From Limnohabitans sp. INBF002 (GTDB lineage: Bacteria > Pseudomonadota > Gammaproteobacteria > Burkholderiales > Burkholderiaceae_C), in the NCBI RefSeq assembly GCF_027924905.1, contig NZ_AP027055.1, positions 1,054,001-1,118,000 on the forward strand: a stretch of DNA of 64,000 bases. Reading direction: 5' to 3'. The notes beneath the pieces are model-generated. The model saw only the letters and a list, made by a program, of their open reading frames with translations. It was not told the DNA's origin and made no database searches. A program made the position numbers and the translations under genes. This document shows, piece by piece, positions 1-9,202 of this stretch (position 1 is the first letter of the stretch; the number at the start of each line of letters is the position of its first letter).

Positions 1-531
1 TTCCGTGCGGTCAAACGCGGCTTGGCGTGCGGCTAAGTTTGGCTCGCGCAGCAAGCCGCCCGTGTCTGGCGTGAAGCCCGGAAAGAAAAACCATTTGGTC
101 ATGCCGCGTGCAGGGCCGCTCATCACGGGCGAGGCTAAGCCGTGCGAGCGCGCCACATAGCGCTCGGCGCTGAGGTATTCGAGGTTGATCCACACGGACG
201 GCGGGCCTTGGACCATGAGGGTTTGAAACGCTTCCGGCAGTTCGCAGCCAAAGGCTTCGATCACCACATTGCCCACTTGGAATGCGGCATCTTGAGCCAA
301 GGCTTGAAGCGCTGCCTCCGTCGGCCAAGCGCGCACCTCAACGCCCGCACAACCTTGCGGCGCCATCCATACCAAGGCAGAGGCGTCGTCGACCCACAAG
401 CGCACGGCGTGACCGCGCTGCGCCAAGTCAGCGCACAGCCGCCAGCACACGCCGAGGTCACCGTGGTTGTCGATGACGCGACAAAAAATATCCCAGTGCA
501 GAACGGGTAATGAAGAGGTGTCTGGTTTCAC
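1..531 (-). CDS. earP: EarP, EF-P arginine rhamnosyltransferase (N-terminal part, cut by window edge)
   Basis: This gene transfers rhamnose from dTDP-rhamnose to a conserved arginine of elongation factor P, which helps ribosomes through polyproline stretches. Translating the minus strand gives 177 codons from a GTG at 531, open to base 1. The N-terminus carries the family signature [14 protein letters not shown]; its two Asp (about residues 21 and 25) match the spaced catalytic aspartates known in EarP. Further family-like segments are [22 protein letters not shown] and [13 protein letters not shown] at 531 is the only good in-frame start upstream of the motif, although its ribosome site (CTGAGG) sits almost against the codon. 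It diverges from uvrC with only 25 bp between starts. In relatives efp is usually adjacent, so it probably lies beyond the left edge (inference). The C-terminal half is not visible. Confidence 0.9.
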   Translation of the reverse strand, partial: MKPDTSSLPVLHWDIFCRVIDNHGDLGVCWRLCADLAQRGHAVRLWVDDASALVWMAPQGCAGVEVRAWPTEAALQALAQDAAFQVGNVVIEAFGCELPEAFQTLMVQGPPSVWINLEYLSAERYVARSHGLASPVMSGPARGMTKWFFFPGFTPDTGGLLREPNLAARQAAFDRTE

Positions 532-556
532 GCCTCAGATTGTCCACAATACAGAC

Positions 557-2539
557 ATGTCCAAAACTTCTTCAGACGCTACGCCAGAAAACACGGCTCC
601 GCGCCACCCGCCCGAGCTGTTAGAGCTGGTGGCCAGCTTGCCTGCGTTGCCCGGCGTGTACCGCTACTTTGATGCGCAAGAGCAGGTGCTGTACGTGGGC
701 AAGGCCATCAACCTGAAGAAGCGGGTGTCTAGCTATTTCCAAAAGGACCACGGCGGCACACGCATTGGCCACATGGTCAGCAAGATTGTGCGCATGGAAA
801 CCACGGTGGTCCGCTCTGAGGCCGAGGCCTTGCTGCTGGAAAACAACCTCATCAAAACGCTCAAGCCCAAGTACAACATCTTGTTTCGCGATGACAAGAG
901 CTACCCGTATTTGAAAATGACGCGCGGCGTGCCAGTGAAAATCAATGACGCTGCAAAACCGGCTGCATCGCCAGTCGGTTTGTCCAGCCCCGACATGGCC
1001 AACTCCAACACGGGCAATCACCTGAGCGTGAACCCCCAACAAGTGCCTCGCGTCGTGTATTACCGCGGCGCCGTGGACAAACGCCACGACTACTTTGGCC
1101 CATACCCCAGCGTGTGGGCGGTGCGCGAAGCCATTCAGCTGTTGCAAAAAGTGTTTCGCTTGCGCACCTGCGAAGACACGGTGTTCAACAACCGCACGCG
1201 CCCCTGTTTGCTATTTCAAATCAAGCGTTGCTCGGGGCCATGTGTGGGCCTCATTTCTGTGCCTGATTACCAGCGCGATGTGGACAGCGCCATGCGCTTG
1301 CTGCGCGGTGAAACCCAAGAGGTGATGGGCAGCATCGAAGCGCGCATGATGGCGCACGCTGAGAAGCTGGAGTTTGAACAAGCTGCCGAACTGCGCAACC
1401 AAATGAGCGCGCTCTCCAAAGTGCTGCACCAACAAGCGGTGGACACCGTGGGCGACCAAGACGTGGACATCCTCGCCGTCAAAGTGCAGGGTGGCAAAGC
1501 CTGTGTCAACTTGGCCATGGTACGCGGTGGCCGCCATTTGGGCGACCGACCTTACTTTCCTGTGCATGTGGACGATGCTGAGCCTGCAGAAGTGTTGGAA
1601 GCGTTTTTGAGCCAGCATTACTTGGATGTGCCTGTGCCGCCCGCACTCATCACCAGCCATGCGGTGGACAAAGAGCTGCTGCAAGCGTTGACCGAACAAA
1701 CGGGCGTCAAGATCACCGCCGTGCACAACCCGCGTGAGCAACGCCGCGTGTGGCTAGAAATGGCGCAACAAAACGCGGACATTCAACTGGCCCGCTTGTT
1801 GGCTGAAGAAGGTTCGCAACAAGCGCGCACGCGTGCGTTGGTGGACGCGCTGGATTTAGCGCCCGAAGATTTAGAGCAGTTCCGCGTGGAGTGCTTTGAC
1901 ATTTCGCACACCTCGGGCGAGTCCACCCAAGCCTCGTGCGTGGTGTTCCATCACCACAAAATGCAAAGCGCGGAATACCGCCGCTACAACATCGACGGCA
2001 TCACCGGTGGTGACGACTACGCCGCCATGCGCCAAGTACTGGTGCGTCGCTACAGCAAACTGGCCGAGGCTGTGCGTGCGGGCGAGGGCAAGTTGCCCGA
2101 CCTCGTGCTGATCGATGGCGGCAAAGGCCAAGTCTCGATGGCGCGTGAGGTGTTTGAGTCGCTCGGGCTCGACCTCTCGCGCATCGTGGGCGTTGAAAAA
2201 GGCGAGGGCCGCAAAGTGGGCTTGGAAGAACTGGTGTTTGCTGATGGCCGCGAGAAGGTGTACCTTGGCCGTGACTCGGCTGCCTTGATGTTGGTTGCGC
2301 AAATTCGCGACGAGGCCCACCGCTTTGCCATCACGGGCATGCGTGCTGCACGCGCCAAGGTGCGCGTGGGCGGCAGCAAGCTCGAAGAAATTCCGGGCGT
2401 GGGTCCGAAGAAGCGTGCCAAGTTGTTGCAGCGCTTTGGCGGAGCACGCGGTGTGGGCGATGCCAGTGTGGCAGACCTGTGTACCGTAGAAGGTATTTCA
2501 GAAGACTTGGCACAAACGATTTACAACGCGTTGCGCTAA
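557..2539 (+). CDS. uvrC: UvrC, excinuclease ABC subunit C
   Basis: UvrC makes the two incisions flanking a DNA lesion in nucleotide excision repair, together with UvrA and UvrB. The 660-residue product has the GIY-YIG nuclease domain (PGVYRYF and [12 protein letters not shown], about residues 30-110), a UVR UvrB-binding motif ([16 protein letters not shown]), the RNase H-like second nuclease ([30 protein letters not shown]) and C-terminal helix-hairpin-helix repeats ([13 protein letters not shown]). The ATG at 557 is chosen because family similarity begins just after it; a longer reading from 467 would run into earP upstream sequence. Odd point: about 38 Ser/Asn/Pro-rich residues (roughly 125-162) are inserted after the first nuclease domain, where many homologues have a short linker. 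Identity is certain. Confidence 0.97.
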   Translation: MSKTSSDATPENTAPRHPPELLELVASLPALPGVYRYFDAQEQVLYVGKAINLKKRVSSYFQKDHGGTRIGHMVSKIVRMETTVVRSEAEALLLENNLIKTLKPKYNILFRDDKSYPYLKMTRGVPVKINDAAKPAASPVGLSSPDMANSNTGNHLSVNPQQVPRVVYYRGAVDKRHDYFGPYPSVWAVREAIQLLQKVFRLRTCEDTVFNNRTRPCLLFQIKRCSGPCVGLISVPDYQRDVDSAMRLLRGETQEVMGSIEARMMAHAEKLEFEQAAELRNQMSALSKVLHQQAVDTVGDQDVDILAVKVQGGKACVNLAMVRGGRHLGDRPYFPVHVDDAEPAEVLEAFLSQHYLDVPVPPALITSHAVDKELLQALTEQTGVKITAVHNPREQRRVWLEMAQQNADIQLARLLAEEGSQQARTRALVDALDLAPEDLEQFRVECFDISHTSGESTQASCVVFHHHKMQSAEYRRYNIDGITGGDDYAAMRQVLVRRYSKLAEAVRAGEGKLPDLVLIDGGKGQVSMAREVFESLGLDLSRIVGVEKGEGRKVGLEELVFADGREKVYLGRDSAALMLVAQIRDEAHRFAITGMRAARAKVRVGGSKLEEIPGVGPKKRAKLLQRFGGARGVGDASVADLCTVEGISEDLAQTIYNALR

Positions 2540-2562
2540 GCGTGAATACGTGTGCCGTTTAT

Positions 2563-2585
2563 GCGTGTGCCGTACAGGCACGCGC
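2563..2585. terminator. Hairpin between convergent uvrC and serB
   Basis: A 9-bp stem (GCGTGTGCC pairing with GGCACGCGC, one G-T wobble) with a 5-nt loop lies between the convergent ends of uvrC and serB. The position suits a bidirectional terminator, but neither side has a strong U-run, so intrinsic termination is uncertain. Confidence 0.45.
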
Positions 2586-2592
2586 TTGTAGC

Positions 2593-3303
2593 TTATGGCT
2601 TTACGACTTCCAACAGTCGGTCTAAGCCGCCTTCATTGATCGCCACCATCGCTTGCTCGCGTACCTTGGGTTTGGCGTGATACGCCACCGACAAGCCAGC
2701 TTCGCCCATCATGGGTAAATCGTTAGCGCCATCGCCCATCGCAATCGCCTGTTTGGGGCTGATGCCCATTTGCGTGCAGATGTGCAGCAGCATCTTGCGC
2801 TTTTCTGCGCCGTCACAAATGTCTCCCCAGTCTTGCATCACCACTTGACCCGTCAGGTGACCGTCGGCAATGTCGAGCAAGTTGCTGCGTGAAAAATCGA
2901 TGTTCAACATCTCGCACACGCGGTCGGCAAAGAAGGTGAACCCACCGCTGACCAGCAGCACTTTCATGCCGTGGGCTTTACAGGTATCTACCAAGTTTTT
3001 TGCACCAGGGTTCAAACGCAAACGCTGTTCAAACACCTCTTGCAAAGCCGACTCTGGCGCACCTTTGAGCAGCGCCAAGCGACGGCGCAAACTGTCTTTG
3101 AAGTCGGTGATTTCGCCGCGCATCGCCGCCTCAGTGATGGCCGCCACTTCGGCTTTGCGACCGGTGGCGTCGGCAATTTCGTCAATGCACTCGATGTTGA
3201 TGAGCGTCGAGTCCATGTCAAACGCGATGAGTTTGAAGTCTTGGAGTTTCAGGGGGGCGGTGAAGCCTTGGATGACTAAGCCAGGAGCGAATTCTTGTTG
3301 CAT
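2593..3303 (-). CDS. serB: SerB, phosphoserine phosphatase
   Basis: SerB dephosphorylates O-phospho-L-serine in the last step of serine biosynthesis. The 236-residue protein has the HAD-superfamily motifs in order: nucleophile DMDSTLI near residue 30, SGGFTFFADRV (motif II, Ser), a conserved Lys region, and GDGANDLPMM (motif III/IV). The start at 3303 (MQQEFAPGL) fits the family. An upstream in-frame start at 3372 would add residues encoded inside the preceding gene and was not used. It lies 7 bp after the CbiM-like gene and appears to be the last gene of an mfd-CbiM-like-serB transcript. It lacks the long N-terminal ACT region found in some SerB proteins. Confidence 0.95.
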   Translation of the reverse strand: MQQEFAPGLVIQGFTAPLKLQDFKLIAFDMDSTLINIECIDEIADATGRKAEVAAITEAAMRGEITDFKDSLRRRLALLKGAPESALQEVFEQRLRLNPGAKNLVDTCKAHGMKVLLVSGGFTFFADRVCEMLNIDFSRSNLLDIADGHLTGQVVMQDWGDICDGAEKRKMLLHICTQMGISPKQAIAMGDGANDLPMMGEAGLSVAYHAKPKVREQAMVAINEGGLDRLLEVVKP

Positions 3304-3310
3304 AAATGAA

Positions 3311-3925
3311 TTAAGACTTGAGATACAGATGGTCTGACCAAGTGGCCAACCAATAAGGCTTGAACGCCACAAAGATGGCGCACATCATGCCCGTGATGAA
3401 CGCGTCACCCCAGGCCATGAGCCAAAACGCGATCAGCGACAAACCACTGGTCACATTGGGCAGTTCGTGGCCGGTCCACTGGGCCAGCAGGCTGGCTGAA
3501 AAGATGCACAGCACCGAGCCTAAAAAGCCTCGGCCCAGCACATACACAAACGGGTGGTGCGCTACCCAACGGCGCAACGCAGCGCCCAACAGCAGCGCAA
3601 AGGTGGCGGGCAGCAAACCTTGCCACACGATGAGGGCTGCAGCGGTGTCGATCGAGGTGGCCGATATCAAGGTGGTGGTGATGCCCACCGCCACAAGGGC
3701 CAGCACGGCCAAGGGCCAACCCAGCATGAGCGTGACAAAGGGCGCACCCGACCAATGCAGTTGCAGCGGCATGTGGTGCAAGCTGGGCAGCGCCCACAGC
3801 CACGGCAGCAGCACCAAGGTGGCGAGCAAGGGTGTGAGCAGTTCAGTGCCCACCAGCATGCGCCACGGCTTGAGCCACAGCGATGCAGTCAAGCAAGCCA
3901 AGATGACGGCGATTTCAAAGTCCAT
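3311..3925 (-). CDS. CbiM-like (COG3235-type) integral membrane protein
   Basis: A 204-residue very hydrophobic protein with about six predicted membrane segments. The C-terminal stretch WGDAFITGMMCAIFVAFKP followed by a Trp/Asp/Tyr-rich tail ending DHLYLKS resembles the CbiM-like family annotated as energy-coupling-factor transporter permease or COG3235. True CbiM proteins carry cobalt or nickel with CbiN/Q/O partners. No such partners are adjacent here, so substrate and even transport function are unproven. It starts 2 bp after the mfd stop and ends 7 bp before serB, so it is probably co-transcribed with both. The family call is from memory of sequence patterns and is moderate. Confidence 0.6.
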   Translation of the reverse strand: MDFEIAVILACLTASLWLKPWRMLVGTELLTPLLATLVLLPWLWALPSLHHMPLQLHWSGAPFVTLMLGWPLAVLALVAVGITTTLISATSIDTAAALIVWQGLLPATFALLLGAALRRWVAHHPFVYVLGRGFLGSVLCIFSASLLAQWTGHELPNVTSGLSLIAFWLMAWGDAFITGMMCAIFVAFKPYWLATWSDHLYLKS

Positions 3926-3927
3926 GC

Positions 3928-6900
3928 TTACGACTGGGCCTCTGCCGCTTTGGCCACGGGGGCGGTGGGTGTACCGAGTGAGCGCAACACATCGCGCACC
4001 ATTTGTGCACGGGCTTGTGGCTCGGGCAGCTCGCGCTCGATGCGCAGGCGGTCGTTGCCTGCCAGTTTGATGTGCTTGTTTTTTTGCACCAACTCGATGA
4101 TGCGCATGGCGTCAAACGGTGGGTTGGGCTTGAAGCTGATGTGGGTCACGCCCGGTGCCGCGTCTACCTTGGTCACGCCATAGCTGCGGGCTTGCACGCG
4201 CAGACGGTGCACGTCGATGAGGGTTTGCGCTTGCGCGGGCAGTTTGCCAAAGCGGTCCACGATTTCTTCTAGCAGTGCGTCGATTTGATCGCCTGTTTTG
4301 GCAGTGGCCAATTTTTTGTAGAACGACAAGCGCAGGTGCACATCGCCGCAGTAGTCGTCGGGCAGCAGGGCGGGGGCGTGTAGGTTAATTTCTGTCGTGG
4401 CACTCAACGGGCTGAGCAAGTCAGGCTCTTCGCCGTTCTTCAAGGCACGCACGGCCTCCGACAGCATTTCGTTGTAGAGCTGAAAGCCGACTTCCAGCAT
4501 GTTGCCGCTTTGGTTTTCGCCCAGCACCTCGCCTGCGCCACGAATTTCAAGGTCGTGCATGGCGAGGTAAAAGCCTGAGCCCAGCTCTTCCATTTGTTGA
4601 ATTGCATCCAAGCGTTGAGAGGCTTGCTTGGTCAGGCCTTGGGTGTCGGGCACCATGAGGTAGGCATAGGCTTGGTGGTGGCTGCGGCCCACGCGACCGC
4701 GCAACTGGTGCAGCTGTGCCAAACCAAACTTGTCGGCACGGCTCATGATGATGGTGTTGGCGCTGGGCACGTCAATGCCGGTCTCGATGATGGTGGAGCA
4801 CAGCAGCATGTTGTAGCGCTGGGCCACAAAGTCGCGCATCACGCGCTCGAGTTCACGCTCAGGCATTTGGCCGTGGGCGACTGCAATGCGTGCTTCGGGC
4901 AGCAGCTCTTCCAATTGCGCGCGGCGGTTCTCGATGGTGGCCACATCGTTGTGCAAGAAATAACACTGGCCACCACGTTTGAGTTCACGTAACACGGCTT
5001 CGCGAATCACGCCATTGCCTTCGTTGCGCACAAAGGTTTTGATGGCGAGGCGGCGTTGGGGTGCGGTAGCGATCACGCTCAAATCGCGCAGGCCTTCGAG
5101 GGCCATGCCCAAGGTGCGTGGAATGGGCGTGGCGGTGAGCGTGAGCACATCTACCTCGGCGCGCATGGCTTTCATGGCCTCTTTGTGGCGCACGCCAAAG
5201 CGGTGCTCTTCGTCGATGATGAGCAAACCCAGGTCTTTGAACTTGACCGATTCGCTGAGCAGCTTGTGTGTGCCCACCACGATGTCAACTTGCCCCTCGG
5301 CCAAACCTTTGGCGGCGGCGGTGATTTCTTTGGCCGAACGAAAGCGGCTCATCTCGGCAATCTTGATGGGCCATTTGCTGAAGCGGTCCACCAGTGTTTG
5401 GTAATGCTGCTCGGCCAGCAAAGTGGTGGGTGCCAAGAAGGCCACTTGTTTGCCACCGGTCACGGCCACGAAGGCAGCACGCAAGGCCACCTCGGTTTTA
5501 CCAAAGCCCACATCGCCACACACCAAGCGGTCCATGGGGCGTGGGCTGATCATGTCTTGCATGACAGCGTGGATGGCGGCGCGTTGGTCGGCGGTTTCTT
5601 CAAAGCCGAAGTCGTTGGCGAAGGTTTCGTAGTCTTGCGGCGAGTAGCGGAAAGGGTGGCCTTGACGCGCTGCGCGGCGGGCGTAAATATTGAGCAACTC
5701 GGCGGCGGCATCGCGCACTTGCTCGGCAGCGCGGCGTTTGGCTTTGTCCCATTGGGCGGAGCCGAGTTTGTGCAACGGTGCTTCGTCGGCACTCACGCCG
5801 GTGTAGCGGCCAATCAGGTGTAGCTGACTGACGGGCACATAGAGCACGGCGTTGTCGGCGTATTCGAGGTGCAAAAACTCTTGCAGCGCGGGTGAGCCAT
5901 CGGCGTTCTTCTCGCCTAGGTCCATGTTGATGAGGCCACGGTAGCGGCCAATGCCGTGTGCGTTGTGCACCACAGGGTCACCGAGGTTGAGCTCGGACAA
6001 GTCTTTGATGAGCGCTTCGACATCGCTGACTTGTTCTTGTTTTTTGCGGCGGCGGGTGGTGGCACCGACAGCGAACAGCTCGGTTTCGGTAATCAGGTCG
6101 AGGCCCGCTTCGGTCCAGCTAAAGCCCACTTGCAGTGCGGCGGTGGCGATGCCGATTTTTTCTGCGCTGCCTTCGAACTCGGCCAACGAATCAAACGCAG
6201 GCGGGCTGACGTTGGACGAGCGCAAGAAGTCGAGCAAGCTTTCACGGCGGCCATCGCTCTCGGCCAAGATGAGCAAGCGGTTGGCGGTTTTGCCAGCGTG
6301 GGCTTGCAGCTTTTGCAGCGGGTCTGCCGCACCACGCACCACAGTGAGGTCGGGCAGGGTTTGGGCAAACGCGTTGTCGATCACGTCGGTGACGTGCGGG
6401 CGCAGCGCAAACTGCGCATAGCTGTTGGCCGAGGCGTAAAACTGCTCGGCGCTTAAAAACAAATGGGTGGGTGGCAGCGCAGGACGTTCGGGGTCGCCTT
6501 GCACGAGCCGGAAGCGGTCTTGCGTGTCTTGCCAAAAGCGCTGGAACACGGGCTCTAAATCGCCGTGCAACACCACCGTGGCTGAGGTGCCAAGGTAGTC
6601 AAACACCGTGGCCGTTTCTTCAAAGAACAAAGGCAGGTAGTACTCAATACCAGCGGTGGCCACGCCGTTGCCAATGTCTTTGTAGATGCGGCTCTTGGTC
6701 GGGTCACCATCGAGCATTTCGCGCCAACGGTTGCGAAACAGCGCACGCGCGGCATCGTCCATCGGGAACTCGCGGCCTGGTAGCAAGCGCACTTCGGGCA
6801 CGGGGTAGAGGCTGCGTTGGCTGTCTGGGTCGAAGGTGCGGATAGAGTCGATTTCGTTGTCAAACAAATCGACGCGATAGGGCACCAGCGAGCCCATCGG

Positions 6901-7413
6901 GAAGAGGTCAATTAAGCCGCCACGCACTGCGTATTCGCCAGGGCTGACCACTTGGGTGACGTGGGTGTAGCCCGCCAATGTGAGCTGTGACTTGAGCTTG
7001 GCCTCGTCCAGCGCCTGCTTGACTTTGAAGTGGAAGGTGTAGCCCGCCAAAAACGCAGGCGGTGCCAAGCGGTACAGCGCGGTGGTGGCTGGAATCAGCA
7101 CCACATCGGCGTCACCCTGCGAGATGCGCCACAAGGTGGCCAAGCGCTCGCTGATGAGGTCTTGGTGGGGCGAGAAGCTGTCGTAGGGCAGTGTTTCCCA
7201 GTCGGGGAAGAGCACGCAGCGCAAGTCGGGGGCGAAGAACGCCATTTCGTCTTGCAGGCGCTGGGCATCGACCGCATCGGCGGTGATGATGGCCACGCGT
7301 TGTTGTTTGGCTTTTTCGCGAATGCCCAACTGTGCGAGCAGCAATGCGTCCGCAGAGCCGACAGGGCGGGGCATGGCAAATCGTTTGCCGGGACTCAATG
7401 AGGGCAGATGCAT
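3928..7413 (-). CDS. mfd: Mfd, transcription-repair coupling factor
   Basis: Mfd recognises RNA polymerase stalled at a lesion, removes it using ATP and recruits UvrA. The 1161-residue protein has the usual length and order: UvrB-like N-terminal modules, the RNA-polymerase-interacting domain (GDPVVHNAHGIGRYRGL), the SF2 translocase with Walker A GDVGFGKTEVA near residue 634, DEEH box IIDEEHRFGV near 734, TATPIPRT, and helicase motif VI region QLRGRVGRSHHQAYAYL, then the C-terminal TRCF domain. The N-terminus MHLPSLSPGKRF begins at an ATG at 7413. It diverges from ispD (58 bp apart), an arrangement common in Burkholderiales. Functionally it pairs with uvrC at the left of the window, although the two are not in one operon. 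Confidence 0.98.
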   Translation of the reverse strand: MHLPSLSPGKRFAMPRPVGSADALLLAQLGIREKAKQQRVAIITADAVDAQRLQDEMAFFAPDLRCVLFPDWETLPYDSFSPHQDLISERLATLWRISQGDADVVLIPATTALYRLAPPAFLAGYTFHFKVKQALDEAKLKSQLTLAGYTHVTQVVSPGEYAVRGGLIDLFPMGSLVPYRVDLFDNEIDSIRTFDPDSQRSLYPVPEVRLLPGREFPMDDAARALFRNRWREMLDGDPTKSRIYKDIGNGVATAGIEYYLPLFFEETATVFDYLGTSATVVLHGDLEPVFQRFWQDTQDRFRLVQGDPERPALPPTHLFLSAEQFYASANSYAQFALRPHVTDVIDNAFAQTLPDLTVVRGAADPLQKLQAHAGKTANRLLILAESDGRRESLLDFLRSSNVSPPAFDSLAEFEGSAEKIGIATAALQVGFSWTEAGLDLITETELFAVGATTRRRKKQEQVSDVEALIKDLSELNLGDPVVHNAHGIGRYRGLINMDLGEKNADGSPALQEFLHLEYADNAVLYVPVSQLHLIGRYTGVSADEAPLHKLGSAQWDKAKRRAAEQVRDAAAELLNIYARRAARQGHPFRYSPQDYETFANDFGFEETADQRAAIHAVMQDMISPRPMDRLVCGDVGFGKTEVALRAAFVAVTGGKQVAFLAPTTLLAEQHYQTLVDRFSKWPIKIAEMSRFRSAKEITAAAKGLAEGQVDIVVGTHKLLSESVKFKDLGLLIIDEEHRFGVRHKEAMKAMRAEVDVLTLTATPIPRTLGMALEGLRDLSVIATAPQRRLAIKTFVRNEGNGVIREAVLRELKRGGQCYFLHNDVATIENRRAQLEELLPEARIAVAHGQMPERELERVMRDFVAQRYNMLLCSTIIETGIDVPSANTIIMSRADKFGLAQLHQLRGRVGRSHHQAYAYLMVPDTQGLTKQASQRLDAIQQMEELGSGFYLAMHDLEIRGAGEVLGENQSGNMLEVGFQLYNEMLSEAVRALKNGEEPDLLSPLSATTEINLHAPALLPDDYCGDVHLRLSFYKKLATAKTGDQIDALLEEIVDRFGKLPAQAQTLIDVHRLRVQARSYGVTKVDAAPGVTHISFKPNPPFDAMRIIELVQKNKHIKLAGNDRLRIERELPEPQARAQMVRDVLRSLGTPTAPVAKAAEAQS

Positions 7414-7471
7414 TGGCGTAATTCTAGAATGGGGGCTGAGCTTTCTATTTGCTGAGGCTCAAACCTACTCA

Positions 7472-8182
7472 ATGCCCTTACACACCCACCGTCCTCTTCG
7501 TTTTTTTGCCGTCATTCCTTGCGCAGGCTTTGGCAGCCGCGCGGGCACGGCCACGCCTAAGCAGTATCAAACCATTGCAGGCTTGCCCATGGTGGTGCAT
7601 ACGCTCAGGGCCTTTGCAGGCGTGGCACGCATGGCAAAAGGCGTGTTGGTGCTGGCACCTGATGATGTGCACATGGCGGGTGTGTTGGCTGCGCATCCAC
7701 AGCCTTTGTTTGAAACCTCCCGCACAGGTGGTGCGACGCGGGCTGACAGCGTGCTGGCGGGCTTGCGTGAGCTGGTGAAGCAGGGCGGACAAGATACCGA
7801 TTGGGTTCTGGTGCACGATGCAGCGCGTTGCTTGGTCACACCCGAACAAATCAATGCATTGATGGATGCTTGCCAAGACGATGCCGTGGGTGGTTTGCTG
7901 GCTCATAAATTGGCCGACACGTTGAAAGCCGAGATTCATGGCCGTGTGGCCCAAACGGTAGACCGCTCTGACAAATGGTTGGCGCAGACGCCGCAAATGT
8001 TTCGCTTAGGCGTGTTGCTGCAGGCCTTAGAACACACAGGTGCTGCAGTGACGGATGAAGCGAGCGCCATTGAGGCGATGGGTTTGAGCCCGCTGCTCGT
8101 GCCTGGCAATGCGCAAAACTTCAAGGTGACCTATCCCGAAGACTTTGCCTTGGCTGCTGCTATTTTGAATTCGCGTCGTTGA
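7472..8182 (+). CDS. ispD: IspD, 2-C-methyl-D-erythritol 4-phosphate cytidylyltransferase
   Basis: IspD joins CTP and MEP to form CDP-ME in the non-mevalonate isoprenoid pathway. The 236-residue product shows the nucleotide-binding start IPCAGFGSRAG followed by PKQYQTIAG (conserved Lys), then DWVLVHDAARCLVT and the late ALEHTGAAVTDEASAIE block with VTYPEDF. The ATG at 7472 (MPLHTHRPL) is taken because upstream codons in the frame have no family similarity and run back into mfd. It is followed 22 bp later by ispF, with which it forms an operon. A -10-like TAGAAT lies at 7425-7430, but I see no good -35. The third MEP-pathway gene in the window, dxr, is at 23.6 kb. Confidence 0.97.
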   Translation: MPLHTHRPLRFFAVIPCAGFGSRAGTATPKQYQTIAGLPMVVHTLRAFAGVARMAKGVLVLAPDDVHMAGVLAAHPQPLFETSRTGGATRADSVLAGLRELVKQGGQDTDWVLVHDAARCLVTPEQINALMDACQDDAVGGLLAHKLADTLKAEIHGRVAQTVDRSDKWLAQTPQMFRLGVLLQALEHTGAAVTDEASAIEAMGLSPLLVPGNAQNFKVTYPEDFALAAAILNSRR

Positions 8183-8204
8183 CGCTTGATGGAAAGAACA
8201 CACG

Positions 8205-8687
8205 ATGACCGTACCCTCATTTCGAATTGGTGAAGGCTGGGATGTGCATGCCTTGGTGGAAGGCCGCCCGCTCATGTTGGGTGGTGTGCGTATTGAACAC
8301 ACGCATGGCTTGCTAGGTCACTCAGATGCCGATGTGTTGCTGCACGCCATCACCGACGCCTTGCTGGGAGCAGCAGCTTTGGGGGACATTGGCCGACACT
8401 TTTCGGACACCGATGCGGCTTACAAAGGCGCAGATTCGTGGGTGCTGTTGCAAAAGACGGCTGAGATGGTGCGCGCTGCTGGGTTTCAGATTGGCAACAT
8501 CGACAGCACGGTGATTGCACAAGCGCCTAAGTTGGCGACACACATGCCCGCGATGTGCCAGCGCATTGCGCAGGCCTTGAATGTTGAGGTTTCTCGTGTG
8601 AACGTCAAGGCGAAAACGGCCGAAAAAATAGGCCCTGTGGGACAGGGCCTAAGCATGGAAGCTCGCGCAGTTGCGCTGATTTATTGA
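8205..8687 (+). CDS. ispF: IspF, 2-C-methyl-D-erythritol 2,4-cyclodiphosphate synthase
   Basis: IspF converts CDP-ME 2-phosphate to MEcPP with release of CMP and is a trimeric zinc enzyme. The 160-residue protein has the standard length and motifs: GEGWDVHAL (metal-binding Asp and His), [20 protein letters not shown] (second metal His and active-site region), IGRHFSDTD and the C-terminal [15 protein letters not shown]. It follows ispD by 22 bp, in the usual ispDF order. Its last 7 bases overlap the 3' end of the convergent XRE-type regulator gene, with no terminator between them. Confidence 0.97.
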   Translation: MTVPSFRIGEGWDVHALVEGRPLMLGGVRIEHTHGLLGHSDADVLLHAITDALLGAAALGDIGRHFSDTDAAYKGADSWVLLQKTAEMVRAAGFQIGNIDSTVIAQAPKLATHMPAMCQRIAQALNVEVSRVNVKAKTAEKIGPVGQGLSMEARAVALIY

Positions 8688-9097
8688 TTGCTGGTAGGTT
8701 TGGGGCCTAAAGCAGCCAACCCTTCGACGACTTCGCGCACCACGCGGCGATGTTCTGGCTGAAGTGAGAAGTAGCGAGAAATCAACTGCTGATCAACCAG
8801 GTTGATGCGCTCGTCTTTCAGGCCTTCGTCGGTAGGGCGTGGTGGCGGTGTGCCGAACAACAGACCTTCTGGTGAAATTTTGAGCCACTTAGACAAAACC
8901 AGGAGTTTGTCTTGTTTGGGTATGGACACACCCATGAGCCAATTACGTGCAGCGTGGGAAGAGATGCCCTCGCCCCAGTAGCGCAAGTTGAACTCGTTTG
9001 CCACGACGGTTGCAGAGACTCGAATGCCTGCATCTTTGAGCGCGGCACGAAAACGGTCTGCAAATTTGCTGGTTTCTTTAGGGTAGGTTTGTGTCAT
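8681..9097 (-). CDS. XRE-type helix-turn-helix regulator, target unknown
   Basis: A 138-residue protein with an N-terminal HTH-like region (about residues 10-75: [48 protein letters not shown]). The pattern of a recognition helix followed by WLMG..IPK is typical of XRE/Cro-like regulators found in Burkholderiales chromosomes and prophages. The C-terminal 60 residues ([33 protein letters not shown]) look helical and may dimerise. I do not recognise a specific named regulator. It is monocistronic or trails hbdH, and converges on ispF with a 7-bp overlap. The DNA just upstream is AT-rich and has a perfect 12-bp inverted repeat, suggesting autoregulation (inference). Confidence 0.8.
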   Translation of the reverse strand: MTQTYPKETSKFADRFRAALKDAGIRVSATVVANEFNLRYWGEGISSHAARNWLMGVSIPKQDKLLVLSKWLKISPEGLLFGTPPPRPTDEGLKDERINLVDQQLISRYFSLQPEHRRVVREVVEGLAALGPKPTSNQ

Positions 9098-9202
9098 ACC
9101 TCTAAGGTAAAAGAGATTCAGGTTAATGTTGTAATTGTAAGTAGAAAAATACTCTTATTTAATTAATAAGAACTACAAATATCGCTGAATCTCTTTCGGT
9201 TT
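9098..9202 (-). promoter_or_regulatory. AT-rich upstream region of the XRE gene with 12-bp inverted repeat
   Basis: This 105-bp gap is much more AT-rich than its surroundings. It contains a perfect inverted repeat: AAAGAGATTCAG at 9110-9121 and its complement CTGAATCTCTTT at 9185-9196, centres 75 bp apart. Between them are a near-palindrome CTTATTTAATTAATAAG at 9154-9170 and a doubled TTGTAA. The arm near 9115 lies 13 bp before the regulator's start codon. The arrangement suits paired operator half-sites on one DNA face, or a long-range RNA stem; both are inference. Confidence 0.55.

Noticed and set aside
467-556. Upstream in-frame extension of uvrC to 467
   Set aside because: The extra 30 residues have no UvrC similarity and cover the start of the divergent earP; the ATG at 557 fits the family.
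3304-3372. Upstream start for serB at 3372
   Set aside because: It would place the first 23 residues inside the coding region of the preceding gene, and homology starts after 3303.
8681-9097. XRE gene as the edge of a prophage or antitoxin module
   Set aside because: There is no toxin-sized partner or phage gene; neighbours are core metabolic genes. It is kept only as an uncharacterised regulator.
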